From: a virus
Strand: one strand, 5' to 3'
Length of the DNA: 23,446 bases
IMG/VR virus record: IMGVR_UViG_3300043398_000328
Coordinates: 1-23,446 of that record
The notes under the pieces were generated by a model. It made no database searches, was not told the DNA's origin, and saw nothing but the letters and a program-made list of their open reading frames with translations. This document shows, in pieces, positions 1 to 7,821 of the stretch; position 1 is the first letter of the stretch; each line of letters starts with the position of its first letter. A program made the translations under genes and the position numbers.

Positions 1-942
1 CCCTTCTACCAGGCGATGCCGGGCATCGTGACGCCGTTCGGCACGTTGCTCAAGCCGGGCGGGCGTATCGCGGCCTACGTGCGCAGCACTGGCGCGCAGG
101 ATGGCGAGGACCACTTCGCCGCTTCCGGCATGCTGGTCTCCACGCTGCAGCAAGGCCTCGCGCGCTGCCGCTCGGGTCAGGGTGACATCGTCTATGTGCT
201 GCCGGGTCACACCGAGAGCATCACGGGCGCTGACTTCATGACCAACCTGGTGGCGGGAACCCAAATCGTCAGCGCAGGCAAGGCGGGGTCCACCAACAAC
301 CCCACCTTTACCTGGACGGCGGTGGCCAGCACCTTCCTCTTGGACGTGGCCGACGTCTCCCTGATTGGGCTCACGCTCAATATGGGCGGCGCCGACAACG
401 TGACGGCGCCTATCACGGTGACGGGCGCGGGCTGCATGATTGCAGGCTGCCACATCATCGCCGGCACCAGCTCGGTGCTCGAATCAGCCACGCCGGTAAC
501 CGTGTCGACGGGCGCCAACGACTGCCTGATTACCGCGAACCGCTTCACCGCAACGGGCGGCGCGGTGACCACGGCGTGCGTGTCGGTGGGTGCCGCGGTG
601 GCGCGAACCACCATCACCGGCAATCGCTTCTTCACCACGCAGTCGAGCGCCACCACGGGCGTCATCTCGGTGGGCGCAGCGGCCACTGAGCTCGATATCG
701 GCTGGAACCTGATGTACAACGCCGTTGAAGACGGTGTCGGTATCCGCATCGCGAACGTCGCGTGCACCGGCATGATCTACAACAACTACTTCGGTGGTGT
801 TGACGCAGGCGGCACGGTCGCCAACGCGCTGAAGGCAGTGAGCTACGCGGGCTCCGCGCAAATCACTCGCGCCTTCGAGAACCGCGCGCTCGACGAAGAC
901 GCTGCAACGGGCGTCATCGCCCCGGCAGCCGCAACCACCTGA
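1..942 (+). CDS. Beta-helix-like virion protein, 5' end cut by window edge
   Basis: The reading frame is open from base 1 (first codons read PFYQA before the first Met at base 16), so the true start probably lies just outside the window. About 313 residues are visible. A short N-terminal part is followed by LVSTLQQGLARCRSGQGD and the phrase VYVLPGHTESI, which I recognise from phage proteins encoded next to capsid genes. After that come repeated short beta strands rich in T, A, G, V and I with periodic N and C residues (ITGNRFFTT, GWNLMYNA, IYNNYFGG), as expected of a right-handed parallel beta-helix. It is inferred to be a capsid-associated or decoration protein, and it heads the visible late operon. 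There is no signal peptide and no catalytic motif that I can name. The fold assignment is moderately sure; the exact virion role is not known. Confidence 0.75.
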   Translation, partial: PFYQAMPGIVTPFGTLLKPGGRIAAYVRSTGAQDGEDHFAASGMLVSTLQQGLARCRSGQGDIVYVLPGHTESITGADFMTNLVAGTQIVSAGKAGSTNNPTFTWTAVASTFLLDVADVSLIGLTLNMGGADNVTAPITVTGAGCMIAGCHIIAGTSSVLESATPVTVSTGANDCLITANRFTATGGAVTTACVSVGAAVARTTITGNRFFTTQSSATTGVISVGAAATELDIGWNLMYNAVEDGVGIRIANVACTGMIYNNYFGGVDAGGTVANALKAVSYAGSAQITRAFENRALDEDAATGVIAPAAATT

Positions 943-955
943 GCACGGAGATGGC

Positions 956-1330
956 ATGCGCAGCGTACCCCGCAACATCGACCGCAAGGGCGAGCATCTA
1001 TCCAGATGCGACGCCTGCGGGGTCATGTACCTGCGGAGCGCGCTGCGCCGTTGCCACGACGGGCTCTTGCGGTGCGAGAACGACCGCCCCGGGCGCGACG
1101 AGCTAACGCTTGCAGAATTGACAGCATCCCGAGCCGCCTCCCTCTCAGTGCGGCTCGGGATGCAGTCCCCTGCTGACGGCGCCGTGCCTGATACGGACAG
1201 CGAGGGGAACCCAAACAGCGCGTCGAGCTACACGGGCCCGACGCGGCGCTTCTCCGTGGACGACGTCTACGCGAGCGGCGTTCCCACCTACAGCAACCCC
1301 GGCACGCGCTTGGGCAAGGCGGGCTTCTGA
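956..1330 (+). CDS. Small zinc-finger phage structural/head protein
   Basis: This 124-residue protein starts at ATG 956, preceded by GGAG five bases upstream; another ATG at 951 is out of frame. Residues about 18-41 contain CDACG, then RRCHDGLLRCEND. This CxxC...C...C arrangement matches small phage proteins with the pattern CDxCG-x-LR-x-W-x-GL-x-VC that are encoded between capsid and tail-adaptor genes in many podoviruses. The rest is polar and ends in a Ser/Thr/Gly-rich tail. A single bound zinc is expected from the four Cys residues. It lies 13 bases after the beta-helix gene, and its stop overlaps the ATG of the next gene (TGATG), so it is translated as part of the head-tail operon. Its virion role is not established. 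Confidence 0.75.
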   Translation: MRSVPRNIDRKGEHLSRCDACGVMYLRSALRRCHDGLLRCENDRPGRDELTLAELTASRAASLSVRLGMQSPADGAVPDTDSEGNPNSASSYTGPTRRFSVDDVYASGVPTYSNPGTRLGKAGF

Positions 1331-2058
1331 TGAGCATCAGCACGACGCCGAGCACGCCCATCAGCATCAACACGCTCATTCTGCTCGCCTACAAGCGAGC
1401 GGGAGTGTTGCCCGTGGAGGCGCGCCTGAGCGGCGCCAACATGGTGCCCAAGCTGGAGCACGGCCGGCAGACGCTCGACCTGATTCTCGATGGCCTGGCC
1501 ACCGAGGGATTCATGGCGCGGACCACCGCGTTCTACGACCTGAGCATCGTGGCTGGCGAGAGCCAGTACACGCTCCCCGACACCATCCTGGACGTCTTCG
1601 AGGACGCCATGTTCGTGCCGCCGGAGAACGAGGACACGAAGCACACGACGGGTGAGCTGGTGTGCAGGCAGATGGACCTGAGCACCTGGCAGACGCTCAC
1701 CACCAAGGGCAGCATCTCGACGCGCCCCCAGCTGTACGTGGCCGAGCGCAGCGGCGCGACGGTCGTGCTGAAGCTCTGGCCCGTGCCGAGCGACGCCGGC
1801 ACGATGCGGCTGAAGACCGTTCGCTTGCTCGGCGGCAACGCCGACGGCAAGAAGAGCCCGGACCTGCAGCGGTACTGGTACGACGCGCTGGTCTGGTGCC
1901 TGGCGTACTACGTCGCCGTCGACAGCTCGATGCCGGCGGACAAGGTCCAGACGCTCCTGCTGATGGCGCAGCAGAAGAAGCAGGAGTGTGTGCGCTACGC
2001 CTTCGAGCACACGGGCACCCAGGCGATGGTGGGCTACCAGTCGCAATGGAGCGGGTGA
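1330..2058 (+). CDS. P22 gp4-like tail accessory / head-to-tail adaptor
   Basis: This 242-residue protein starts at an ATG that overlaps the previous stop. The N-terminal helical part (residues about 14-55: LLAYKRAG, then KLEHGRQTLDLILDGLATEG) is followed by the beta-rich segment FYDLSIVAGESQYTLPD. It later has LVWCLAYYVAVDSSMPADKV and a helical C-terminus. Helix, then the phrase 'GESQYTLP', then helix is typical of P22 gp4-type tail accessory factors, which bind the portal after DNA packaging and start tail assembly. A gp10-like gene follows at once, as in P22-type phages. The assignment rests on pattern recognition rather than alignment. I see no peptidoglycan hydrolase motif in it. Confidence 0.7.
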   Translation: MSISTTPSTPISINTLILLAYKRAGVLPVEARLSGANMVPKLEHGRQTLDLILDGLATEGFMARTTAFYDLSIVAGESQYTLPDTILDVFEDAMFVPPENEDTKHTTGELVCRQMDLSTWQTLTTKGSISTRPQLYVAERSGATVVLKLWPVPSDAGTMRLKTVRLLGGNADGKKSPDLQRYWYDALVWCLAYYVAVDSSMPADKVQTLLLMAQQKKQECVRYAFEHTGTQAMVGYQSQWSG

Positions 2059-2118
2059 TGTGTCGCGCTTCGGCACCGACCGCTGTGGCTCGTGCCTCGC
2101 ACAGAGGGGGCTCGACGT

Positions 2119-3729
2119 ATGCCCTCTGAGGTCATCACCGAGCCCATCGCATTTCTCCCAAGCCTCGAGACGAGCAGCGAGGAAATTGGCGGCGGCTCGC
2201 CAGAAGCCTACAACATCATCGTCGACCGGCGCGGAGTCATCCGGAAGCGACCCGGCCTCGTCGCGTACACGGGTGTCGCTCCCGCTACTTCCATCGACGC
2301 GGCCGGGGTGCTCGGGCTGTACCTGACGGAGCAGCGCGTGGCTCACACGAGCGGAACCCCCACGGTGAGCGGCACGCACCCTGGAGTGCTGTATGCCGTA
2401 GGTGCCACCGTGAACGCCTCTGGCGGCGGGCACAATGCCGGGCGAAACGTGTACCGGGTAGCCAGTGGTGCGGCAACGCTGGTTGGGACTGGCGCCGCCA
2501 ACGAAGACCGCCTCGCAACGCCCGCCACCATCGCCAGTACTCGGTTTCCGCGACCCATCTTCGCCGAGACGGAAGCACTCCTCGTCATCGCAGGCGGCGC
2601 CGAAATCGGCAAGGTGGACATCCGTCCAGAGACGTTCAGCGCGCCCAACTTCACGACCAACGCCGATTACCACGAGATGAGCTTTCTCGGCGGCTGCCCG
2701 CCGCTGGCGAGCCACGTGCTCACCAACAGCTCCCGCATCCTGGCGAACGATACCCAGCTCGACCAGACCAAGCTCCGCTACTCCGACATCACCCAGGGCA
2801 TCGTCGACTTCACGCCGCATGAGAGCTGGGACCCGAGCCCGGGCGCCGCTGGCTTCTTCACGGCGGAGGCGCGCGCCGACAGCATCGTCGCGTGCGCGGA
2901 GAACACGAACGACATCTTCCTGTTTGGGCGCACGAGCCTGCAGCTCTTCTCGCCGGACCCGAGCACCACGTTTGCCCCCAGCGTCACGCGCGAGGTGGGG
3001 TGCCTCGCTGCTTACAGCCCGGTGAAGCTGGACGACAAGTACGCCTGGCTCGACCACCTGACGCGCATCATCGTCAGCGATGGCCGCGAGTGGGACGACG
3101 TGGGCGCGCCGGTCCAAGCGACGCTCGACGACCTGACCACGCCGAGCGACTGCTACGCCTACCGGTTTAGCGAGAGCTTCGCCGACTGCGTGGTGTTCCG
3201 GTTCGAAGCCGACCAGGAAACGCTCGTCCTGCAGCCCGGCATCGGCTGGAGCCGCTGGGCGCTGCACGACGCGGAGGCGGACGCCTTCACGATGTTCCCC
3301 GTGCTCTGCCACCACCTGCGGCAGGACGGCGGCCTGAACGTGGTGGGGCTGGAGGACGGCACCATCCGCGTGCTCAGCCTGGAGGCAGAGACCGACCTGG
3401 GCGAGCCCATCGTGGCTCACGTGTCGTCGGGCTTCGAGGACCGCAAGACGGACAACCTCAAGCAGACGGTGGCCGTGTACGTGACCATCAAGCGCACCCA
3501 GGCGGTGAGCGAAGGGGTCACCTGTTACCTCGAGTACCGCGACGACCTGAGCGCGGAGTGGACCACCATCGACATCGAGCTGGGCGTGGACGACGGCAAC
3601 CACACGCCCACGATTCCGATTCGCTCGCTCGGCGTCTACCGGCGCCGGCAGTGGCGCTTTCGCTTCCCCGATTCGGCCCCGCTCGCGCTCGTGCGCGCGC
3701 TGGAGGCGTTCAGAACCCTGGACGACTGA
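2119..3729 (+). CDS. P22 gp10-like packaged DNA stabilisation / tail protein
   Basis: I place the start at ATG 2119 because GAGGGGG lies at 2104-2110 with eight bases of spacing; an in-frame GTG at 2092 has no better site. The 536-residue protein opens with a segment containing EAYNIIVDRRGVIRKRPGL, close to the 'N-x-x-x-D-x-x-G-x-x-R-x-RPG' opening of gp10-like tail proteins. Later blocks include SFLGGCPP, NDIFLFGRTSLQLFSPDPS and YSPVKLDDKYAWLDH, typical of the beta-propeller-like region of the family. In P22, gp10 joins the gp4 ring and closes the channel so packaged DNA does not leak; the same role is inferred here. A 60-base gap separates it from the gp4-like gene, and it ends six bases before the next ATG. 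Confidence 0.72.
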   Translation: MPSEVITEPIAFLPSLETSSEEIGGGSPEAYNIIVDRRGVIRKRPGLVAYTGVAPATSIDAAGVLGLYLTEQRVAHTSGTPTVSGTHPGVLYAVGATVNASGGGHNAGRNVYRVASGAATLVGTGAANEDRLATPATIASTRFPRPIFAETEALLVIAGGAEIGKVDIRPETFSAPNFTTNADYHEMSFLGGCPPLASHVLTNSSRILANDTQLDQTKLRYSDITQGIVDFTPHESWDPSPGAAGFFTAEARADSIVACAENTNDIFLFGRTSLQLFSPDPSTTFAPSVTREVGCLAAYSPVKLDDKYAWLDHLTRIIVSDGREWDDVGAPVQATLDDLTTPSDCYAYRFSESFADCVVFRFEADQETLVLQPGIGWSRWALHDAEADAFTMFPVLCHHLRQDGGLNVVGLEDGTIRVLSLEAETDLGEPIVAHVSSGFEDRKTDNLKQTVAVYVTIKRTQAVSEGVTCYLEYRDDLSAEWTTIDIELGVDDGNHTPTIPIRSLGVYRRRQWRFRFPDSAPLALVRALEAFRTLDD

Positions 3730-3735
3730 GGACCC

Positions 3736-4320
3736 ATGAGCTTTCTGAAGAGCGCGGTTAGCAGAGTGGCGGACAAGGGCGAGGGCATCCTCGCCAAGGT
3801 TCCAGTGCTGGGCCCGCTGCTAGGCGCCGAGACTGAAGAGCAGAAGGAGCTAGTGCGCCAGCAGAAGCGCATGGCCGAGGACGCCAAGCGCCGAGCGGAG
3901 CTGGCAGGCCCGGCACGCCTGCAGGCGATGAACCAGCAGGTGATGGCCTTCGCTCCGCGCAACAAGCTGATGGCGGAGATGTTCGGCCCCGACGCGGCCT
4001 TCACCGGCAAGCAGATCGGCGACATGACCGCCAACCCGATGGGCGCGCCACAGGGAGACCCCCAGACGGCGAAGCTCGCTCAGCAGCTGAAGAAGTACGG
4101 CCTCAAGAGCTACGAGGACGTGCTCGCGTTCAACAAGCAGACCAACAGCCGTCTGACGGATTCGCAGGGCTTCATGAAGGCGATGCAGCTGATGGACCAG
4201 CAGCGCACCGCGGAGGAAGCCGAGAAGAAGCGCAGAGCTGGGCTCGACGCGGCGTTCGCCACTGGCCCGGGCCCTGCCCCCATCGCGCCCACGCAAGCGG
4301 CGCCCGTGCGGAGGTACTGA
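3736..4320 (+). CDS. Small putative ejection / internal virion protein
   Basis: This 194-residue protein starts at ATG 3736, preceded by GAGGA at 3727-3731. The N-terminus (about 1-32) is amphipathic and ends in VPVLGPLLG. A charged helical stretch follows (EEQKELVRQQKRMAEDAKRR), then a middle part rich in Met, Ala and Gln and a second helical stretch (MDQQRTAEEAEKKRR) before a proline-rich tail. I recognise no named domain. Its position between the gp10-like protein and the larger ejection proteins matches where P22-type phages encode the proteins they inject with their DNA, so a role in ejection is inferred from context. Its stop codon directly abuts the next ATG (TGAATG), which suggests translational coupling. 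Confidence 0.6.
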   Translation: MSFLKSAVSRVADKGEGILAKVPVLGPLLGAETEEQKELVRQQKRMAEDAKRRAELAGPARLQAMNQQVMAFAPRNKLMAEMFGPDAAFTGKQIGDMTANPMGAPQGDPQTAKLAQQLKKYGLKSYEDVLAFNKQTNSRLTDSQGFMKAMQLMDQQRTAEEAEKKRRAGLDAAFATGPGPAPIAPTQAAPVRRY

Positions 4321-5985
4321 ATGCCCACCTACGGCTTAGACAACGGCACCACGTATCCGCCCTTTGGCGGCGTGCCCGCCTATCAGCAGGGCAACACGGC
4401 GCAGCCGCAATCGGCGCCCAAGAGCAACGGTGGCCCCATCCAGAGCCCAGGCAACAACCTGGTCAACCCGGGCTACACCGAGCAGTCCTTCGAGCACCTG
4501 CAGAACCAGTTCATGGATGACCCGTTCGCCCCGCAGCAGGCGAGCCTGGGCAACCAAGCGAGCGGCGCCAGCAACGGCGAGCAGTACCTAAACAACAACC
4601 TGGGAACCCTGGCGGGCCCGGGTCAGGGCCAGCAGTACTGGCAGCAGCAGCAAGGCCAATACATGAACCCCTTCGCCGGGGAGCAGTTTGGCCGCGAGCA
4701 GGCGCAGAACATGAGCGCCAGTGGCCCCGCGGGCGCCTTTTACAACCAGGCGATGGGGCAATACGGCGACTTCACCGGCTACTCCGGGCCGCAGAACGCC
4801 CAGGGCCAGTACGGCCAAGCTCAGGGGCAGCTCGGCAACGGCACCCAGGGCCAGCAGAACATGTCCGACATCGCCGGGCAGTACGGCAGCATCGGGCAAT
4901 ACGACGGCCCCAACCTGGCAGCGGGGCAGTACGAGCAGACCCAGGGCGCGTTTGGCGACATGCCCATCGCCAACTTCGACCCGTTCTTCGACCGCGCGCG
5001 ACAGCTCGGCGTGCAGAGCTACAACCAAGGCGCGGCGGGGCGCGGCGTCTACGGTAGCTCGGAAGCGCTGAGCGGCGTTGGAAACGTCATCACCGACATC
5101 GAGGCGCAGCGCGCGCTCAAGGGCTTCGACGCAGAGATGCAGCGAGCGCAAGAGCAGCGCATGCGTCAGCAGCTACTCGGCGAGCAGGCACGCGCGGGCG
5201 ACCTGTCCAGCCTGGCGGGCTTCGGCGCGAATCTGGCAGGCGTCGAGACGTTCGGCAACCTGAACAACCAGATGGGTCAGCTGCAGAACGAGTCGCAGAG
5301 CATCCTCGGGCAGATGGCGAACAACGCCGACAGCCAGGCGCTCGGCGCGCAAAACGCCAACATCGCCGGGCTGAACGCCTTCGGCGACATGGCGAACAAC
5401 GCCGACCGCAACGAGATTGACCGCTTCGACTCGCGCACCAACGCGATGGAGGACGCCGACCGCAACCAGCTCGCCCGCATGAACAGCGGCGCCGACGTGG
5501 CCTTCCGCTCCGACGACGCCGAGCGCGCCGACTACAACGCCGAGACGGACCGGGCGACGAACGCGGCCAGCACCCGCAACAACCGCCTGCAGACGGCATC
5601 CAACATCTACGACACGGGCAGCGACAACTACCGCGCCGGCCTGAACGACACGATGGCGGCAGCGGACACGGCGGAGAACGACCGCCAGGACCGCCAGAAC
5701 AGCCGCCTGAATCACATGGCGGACTTCAGCGGCGACGTCGGCAGCGCCGTGACCGCCGGGCTCAACGCCTTCTTCTCGGGCGACCAGCAAGCTTGGGAGC
5801 AGTCCTTCGAGACGGCCATCCTCCCCTACATGCAAGAGGCTGGCTACAGCCAGCAGCAGATTGACGCTGTCCGCAAGGACGCCTCGGTAGCGCTCGCCAT
5901 CCCCGGCTTCATCCAAGGCCTGCAGGGCTCCGGCGGAGGAACCACGGCGCCGCGTCAGCTCGACCAAACGAACCCCTACGGCTGA
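4321..5985 (+). CDS. Gln/Asn/Gly-rich ejection (internal virion) protein
   Basis: This 554-residue protein starts at the ATG directly following the previous stop. Residues 1 to about 220 are low complexity, rich in Q, N, G, Y and P, with repeated GQYG/GQ units (for example around 154-205). Residues about 220-290 contain ARQLGVQSYNQGAAGRGVYGSS and a helical, Arg-rich stretch. From about 300 to 470 it is alpha-helical with many N, A, D and R residues (repeats such as MANNADRNEIDRF). The C-terminal part has an AVTAGLNAFFSG segment. It has no Cys-rich or catalytic motif. From its place upstream of the transglycosylase-bearing protein it is probably one of the ejection proteins that cross the cell envelope with the DNA. 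This is inference from context and composition. Confidence 0.6.
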   Translation: MPTYGLDNGTTYPPFGGVPAYQQGNTAQPQSAPKSNGGPIQSPGNNLVNPGYTEQSFEHLQNQFMDDPFAPQQASLGNQASGASNGEQYLNNNLGTLAGPGQGQQYWQQQQGQYMNPFAGEQFGREQAQNMSASGPAGAFYNQAMGQYGDFTGYSGPQNAQGQYGQAQGQLGNGTQGQQNMSDIAGQYGSIGQYDGPNLAAGQYEQTQGAFGDMPIANFDPFFDRARQLGVQSYNQGAAGRGVYGSSEALSGVGNVITDIEAQRALKGFDAEMQRAQEQRMRQQLLGEQARAGDLSSLAGFGANLAGVETFGNLNNQMGQLQNESQSILGQMANNADSQALGAQNANIAGLNAFGDMANNADRNEIDRFDSRTNAMEDADRNQLARMNSGADVAFRSDDAERADYNAETDRATNAASTRNNRLQTASNIYDTGSDNYRAGLNDTMAAADTAENDRQDRQNSRLNHMADFSGDVGSAVTAGLNAFFSGDQQAWEQSFETAILPYMQEAGYSQQQIDAVRKDASVALAIPGFIQGLQGSGGGTTAPRQLDQTNPYG

Positions 5986-5988
5986 GCC

Positions 5989-7821
5989 ATGGCAATCGAC
6001 ACCAGCGGAATGCTCCTGAAGCTGAACCCACTGTCGTCCATCGACCTGGGCGGGCTGCAGAGCGCGCAGAACGCGATGCAGCAGCGCGAGCAGCTGCGCC
6101 TGCAGCGCGAGCAGTTCGAGGCAGCCAAGGCCAACAACGCCCGCGAGCTGGACCTGCGCAAGATGGAGGAGCAGGGCCGCAACGCGCGCGCCGGCATGGA
6201 GAAGGAGCAAGCGGCGCAAACGGCCAAGGCGGCGAAGCTGAAGCAGCGCCACGAGGCCTACGCTGAATTCACCAAGCTCAACGGCGAGGGCAACGTGGAA
6301 GCGGCGCGCGCCATGGTTCCGTTCATGACGTCGCTCGGCATGAAGGTGGACCTGGAGGACGAGCAGGCGGGCCTGCCCCGTTACACCATCAGCGCGACCC
6401 CCGAGGATGACCCGCGTCAGCTCGACCCGGTCAACCCGCTCGCGTCCGCAGAGGAGCAGCAGGCCGCCGCCGCGCGCACCCCGAGCAACGTGCTCGACAT
6501 GGGGGCCCGGCAGCAGCGCATTGGAGCGCAGCTCGACCCGGTGATGAATTCGCTGGTGAGCGCCTACCCCGCGGAGTTCCAAGGCAGCGCCCGCGATACC
6601 TCCGCCGCCGTCCGCGGGCTCAACCTGAGCGCAGAGAAGACGGTGGAGATGTTCGACAAGATGCGCGGCTCTCCCGACCAGCTCATCAAGGCGGGCATCG
6701 ACGCGGACGCGGCCAAGGCGGCAGCGGGCGTGAAGAGCGACAGCGCCGAGTGGAATACCGGCTTCGAGCAGGGCAACACCATCGCCACCAAGCTCAAGCT
6801 CGGCGACACGGTGGGGCGCCGCAGCGACCTGGGGATGGTCGTCGAGATTCTGGGCAACGGCAACAACCTGGACGACTACCTGGCAGGAGCCGCCATCTCG
6901 CGGCTCATGGGTGAGCGCGGGGCCACGACTGAAGGCGACATCGGGCGCGCGCTCGGCAACGCCGGCATGAGCTTCATCGACAAGGTCAAGGCGAACCTCC
7001 ACGGTCAGGCAGTGGGCGGCCTCACCCCCGACCAGAAGAAGACGTTGCTCGGCGTAGCCAAGAACCGCCTCGCGCTCGACGCGCAGGAAATCCACGCCTT
7101 CATGGACAACGTGGAGAGGGGCGACGCCACCCCCGGCGTGGTGTCGGGGCGCAAGGCGTACCGCGACATGCTCATCCCCCGCGACGTCCGCGAGGGCTAC
7201 GAGAAGCTCCGCAAGGAGAAGCAGGCGAAGAGCGCGCCCAAGCCGGCCGAGAGCGGGCGCTTCGACATGCAGGCCAACCCCGAGCCCGAGGCTCGCCCGT
7301 CGCCGCTGAAGGAAGACGACTTCGACGGCGAGCTGCGCCGGCAATCGGAGGAGCAGGGGCTCAACTTTGACGCCATCAAGGGCGTCATCGGGCCCGAGAG
7401 CGGCGGTAAGCCCGGAGCGGTCAACTCCACGAGCGGAGCCACGGGGCTGATTCAGTTCCTCCCCAGCGTGGCCAAGGCGATGGGCACCACGACCGAGGAG
7501 ATCGGCAAGATGAGCGCGACCGAGCAAATCCCGCTCGTGCTGCGCTACTTCAAGGAACGCGGGCTCACCAAGGAGCACACCCAGGACGACTACTACCTGG
7601 GCGTCTCGGCGCCGGCCGCCATCGGCAAGCCAGACGATACCGTCGTCTACAAGAAGGGCTCCGTCGAGTGGGAGCAGAACCCCGCTTGGCGACCCGCTGG
7701 CGGCGGCGACATCACCGTCGGCGACATCAAGGCCTACGGCGGAGCCAAGCGCAAGGGCGGCGATGACGAGGCCAAGCGCGCCCGGCTGGAAGAGCTGCGC
7801 GCAAAGAAGGCAGGCGGCTGA
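5989..7821 (+). CDS. Ejection protein with lytic transglycosylase (SLT) domain
   Basis: This is a 610-residue protein. Residues about 22-85 form a strongly charged coiled coil (QQREQLRLQREQFEAAK). The C-terminal region from about 455 to 560 is a soluble lytic transglycosylase-like domain. IGPESGGKP carries the likely catalytic Glu470, followed by NSTSGATGLIQFLPS, the usual 'S-x-x-G-x-x-G-x-x-Q-x-x-P' block of the family. A later YYLGVSAPAAIG segment resembles the domain's end. Such domains cut glycan strands of peptidoglycan so phage DNA can enter, as in T7 gp16. The middle part (about 150-400) is helical and unrecognised. Its stop overlaps the ATG of the next ejection protein (TGATG). Confidence is high for the domain and good for the role. 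Confidence 0.85.
   Translation: MAIDTSGMLLKLNPLSSIDLGGLQSAQNAMQQREQLRLQREQFEAAKANNARELDLRKMEEQGRNARAGMEKEQAAQTAKAAKLKQRHEAYAEFTKLNGEGNVEAARAMVPFMTSLGMKVDLEDEQAGLPRYTISATPEDDPRQLDPVNPLASAEEQQAAAARTPSNVLDMGARQQRIGAQLDPVMNSLVSAYPAEFQGSARDTSAAVRGLNLSAEKTVEMFDKMRGSPDQLIKAGIDADAAKAAAGVKSDSAEWNTGFEQGNTIATKLKLGDTVGRRSDLGMVVEILGNGNNLDDYLAGAAISRLMGERGATTEGDIGRALGNAGMSFIDKVKANLHGQAVGGLTPDQKKTLLGVAKNRLALDAQEIHAFMDNVERGDATPGVVSGRKAYRDMLIPRDVREGYEKLRKEKQAKSAPKPAESGRFDMQANPEPEARPSPLKEDDFDGELRRQSEEQGLNFDAIKGVIGPESGGKPGAVNSTSGATGLIQFLPSVAKAMGTTTEEIGKMSATEQIPLVLRYFKERGLTKEHTQDDYYLGVSAPAAIGKPDDTVVYKKGSVEWEQNPAWRPAGGGDITVGDIKAYGGAKRKGGDDEAKRARLEELRAKKAGG

Noticed and set aside
1288-3603. Long leftward frame of 771 codons opposite the gp4/gp10-like genes
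   Set aside because: It mirrors the codon pattern of the rightward genes; high third-position GC removes stops on the opposite strand. Its protein is rich in R, H, A, V and L and matches no family, and no ribosome site is visible.
5173-7578. Long leftward frame of 801 codons opposite the ejection genes
   Set aside because: Same GC-driven antisense effect; the rightward frames hold an SLT domain and typical ejection-protein order.
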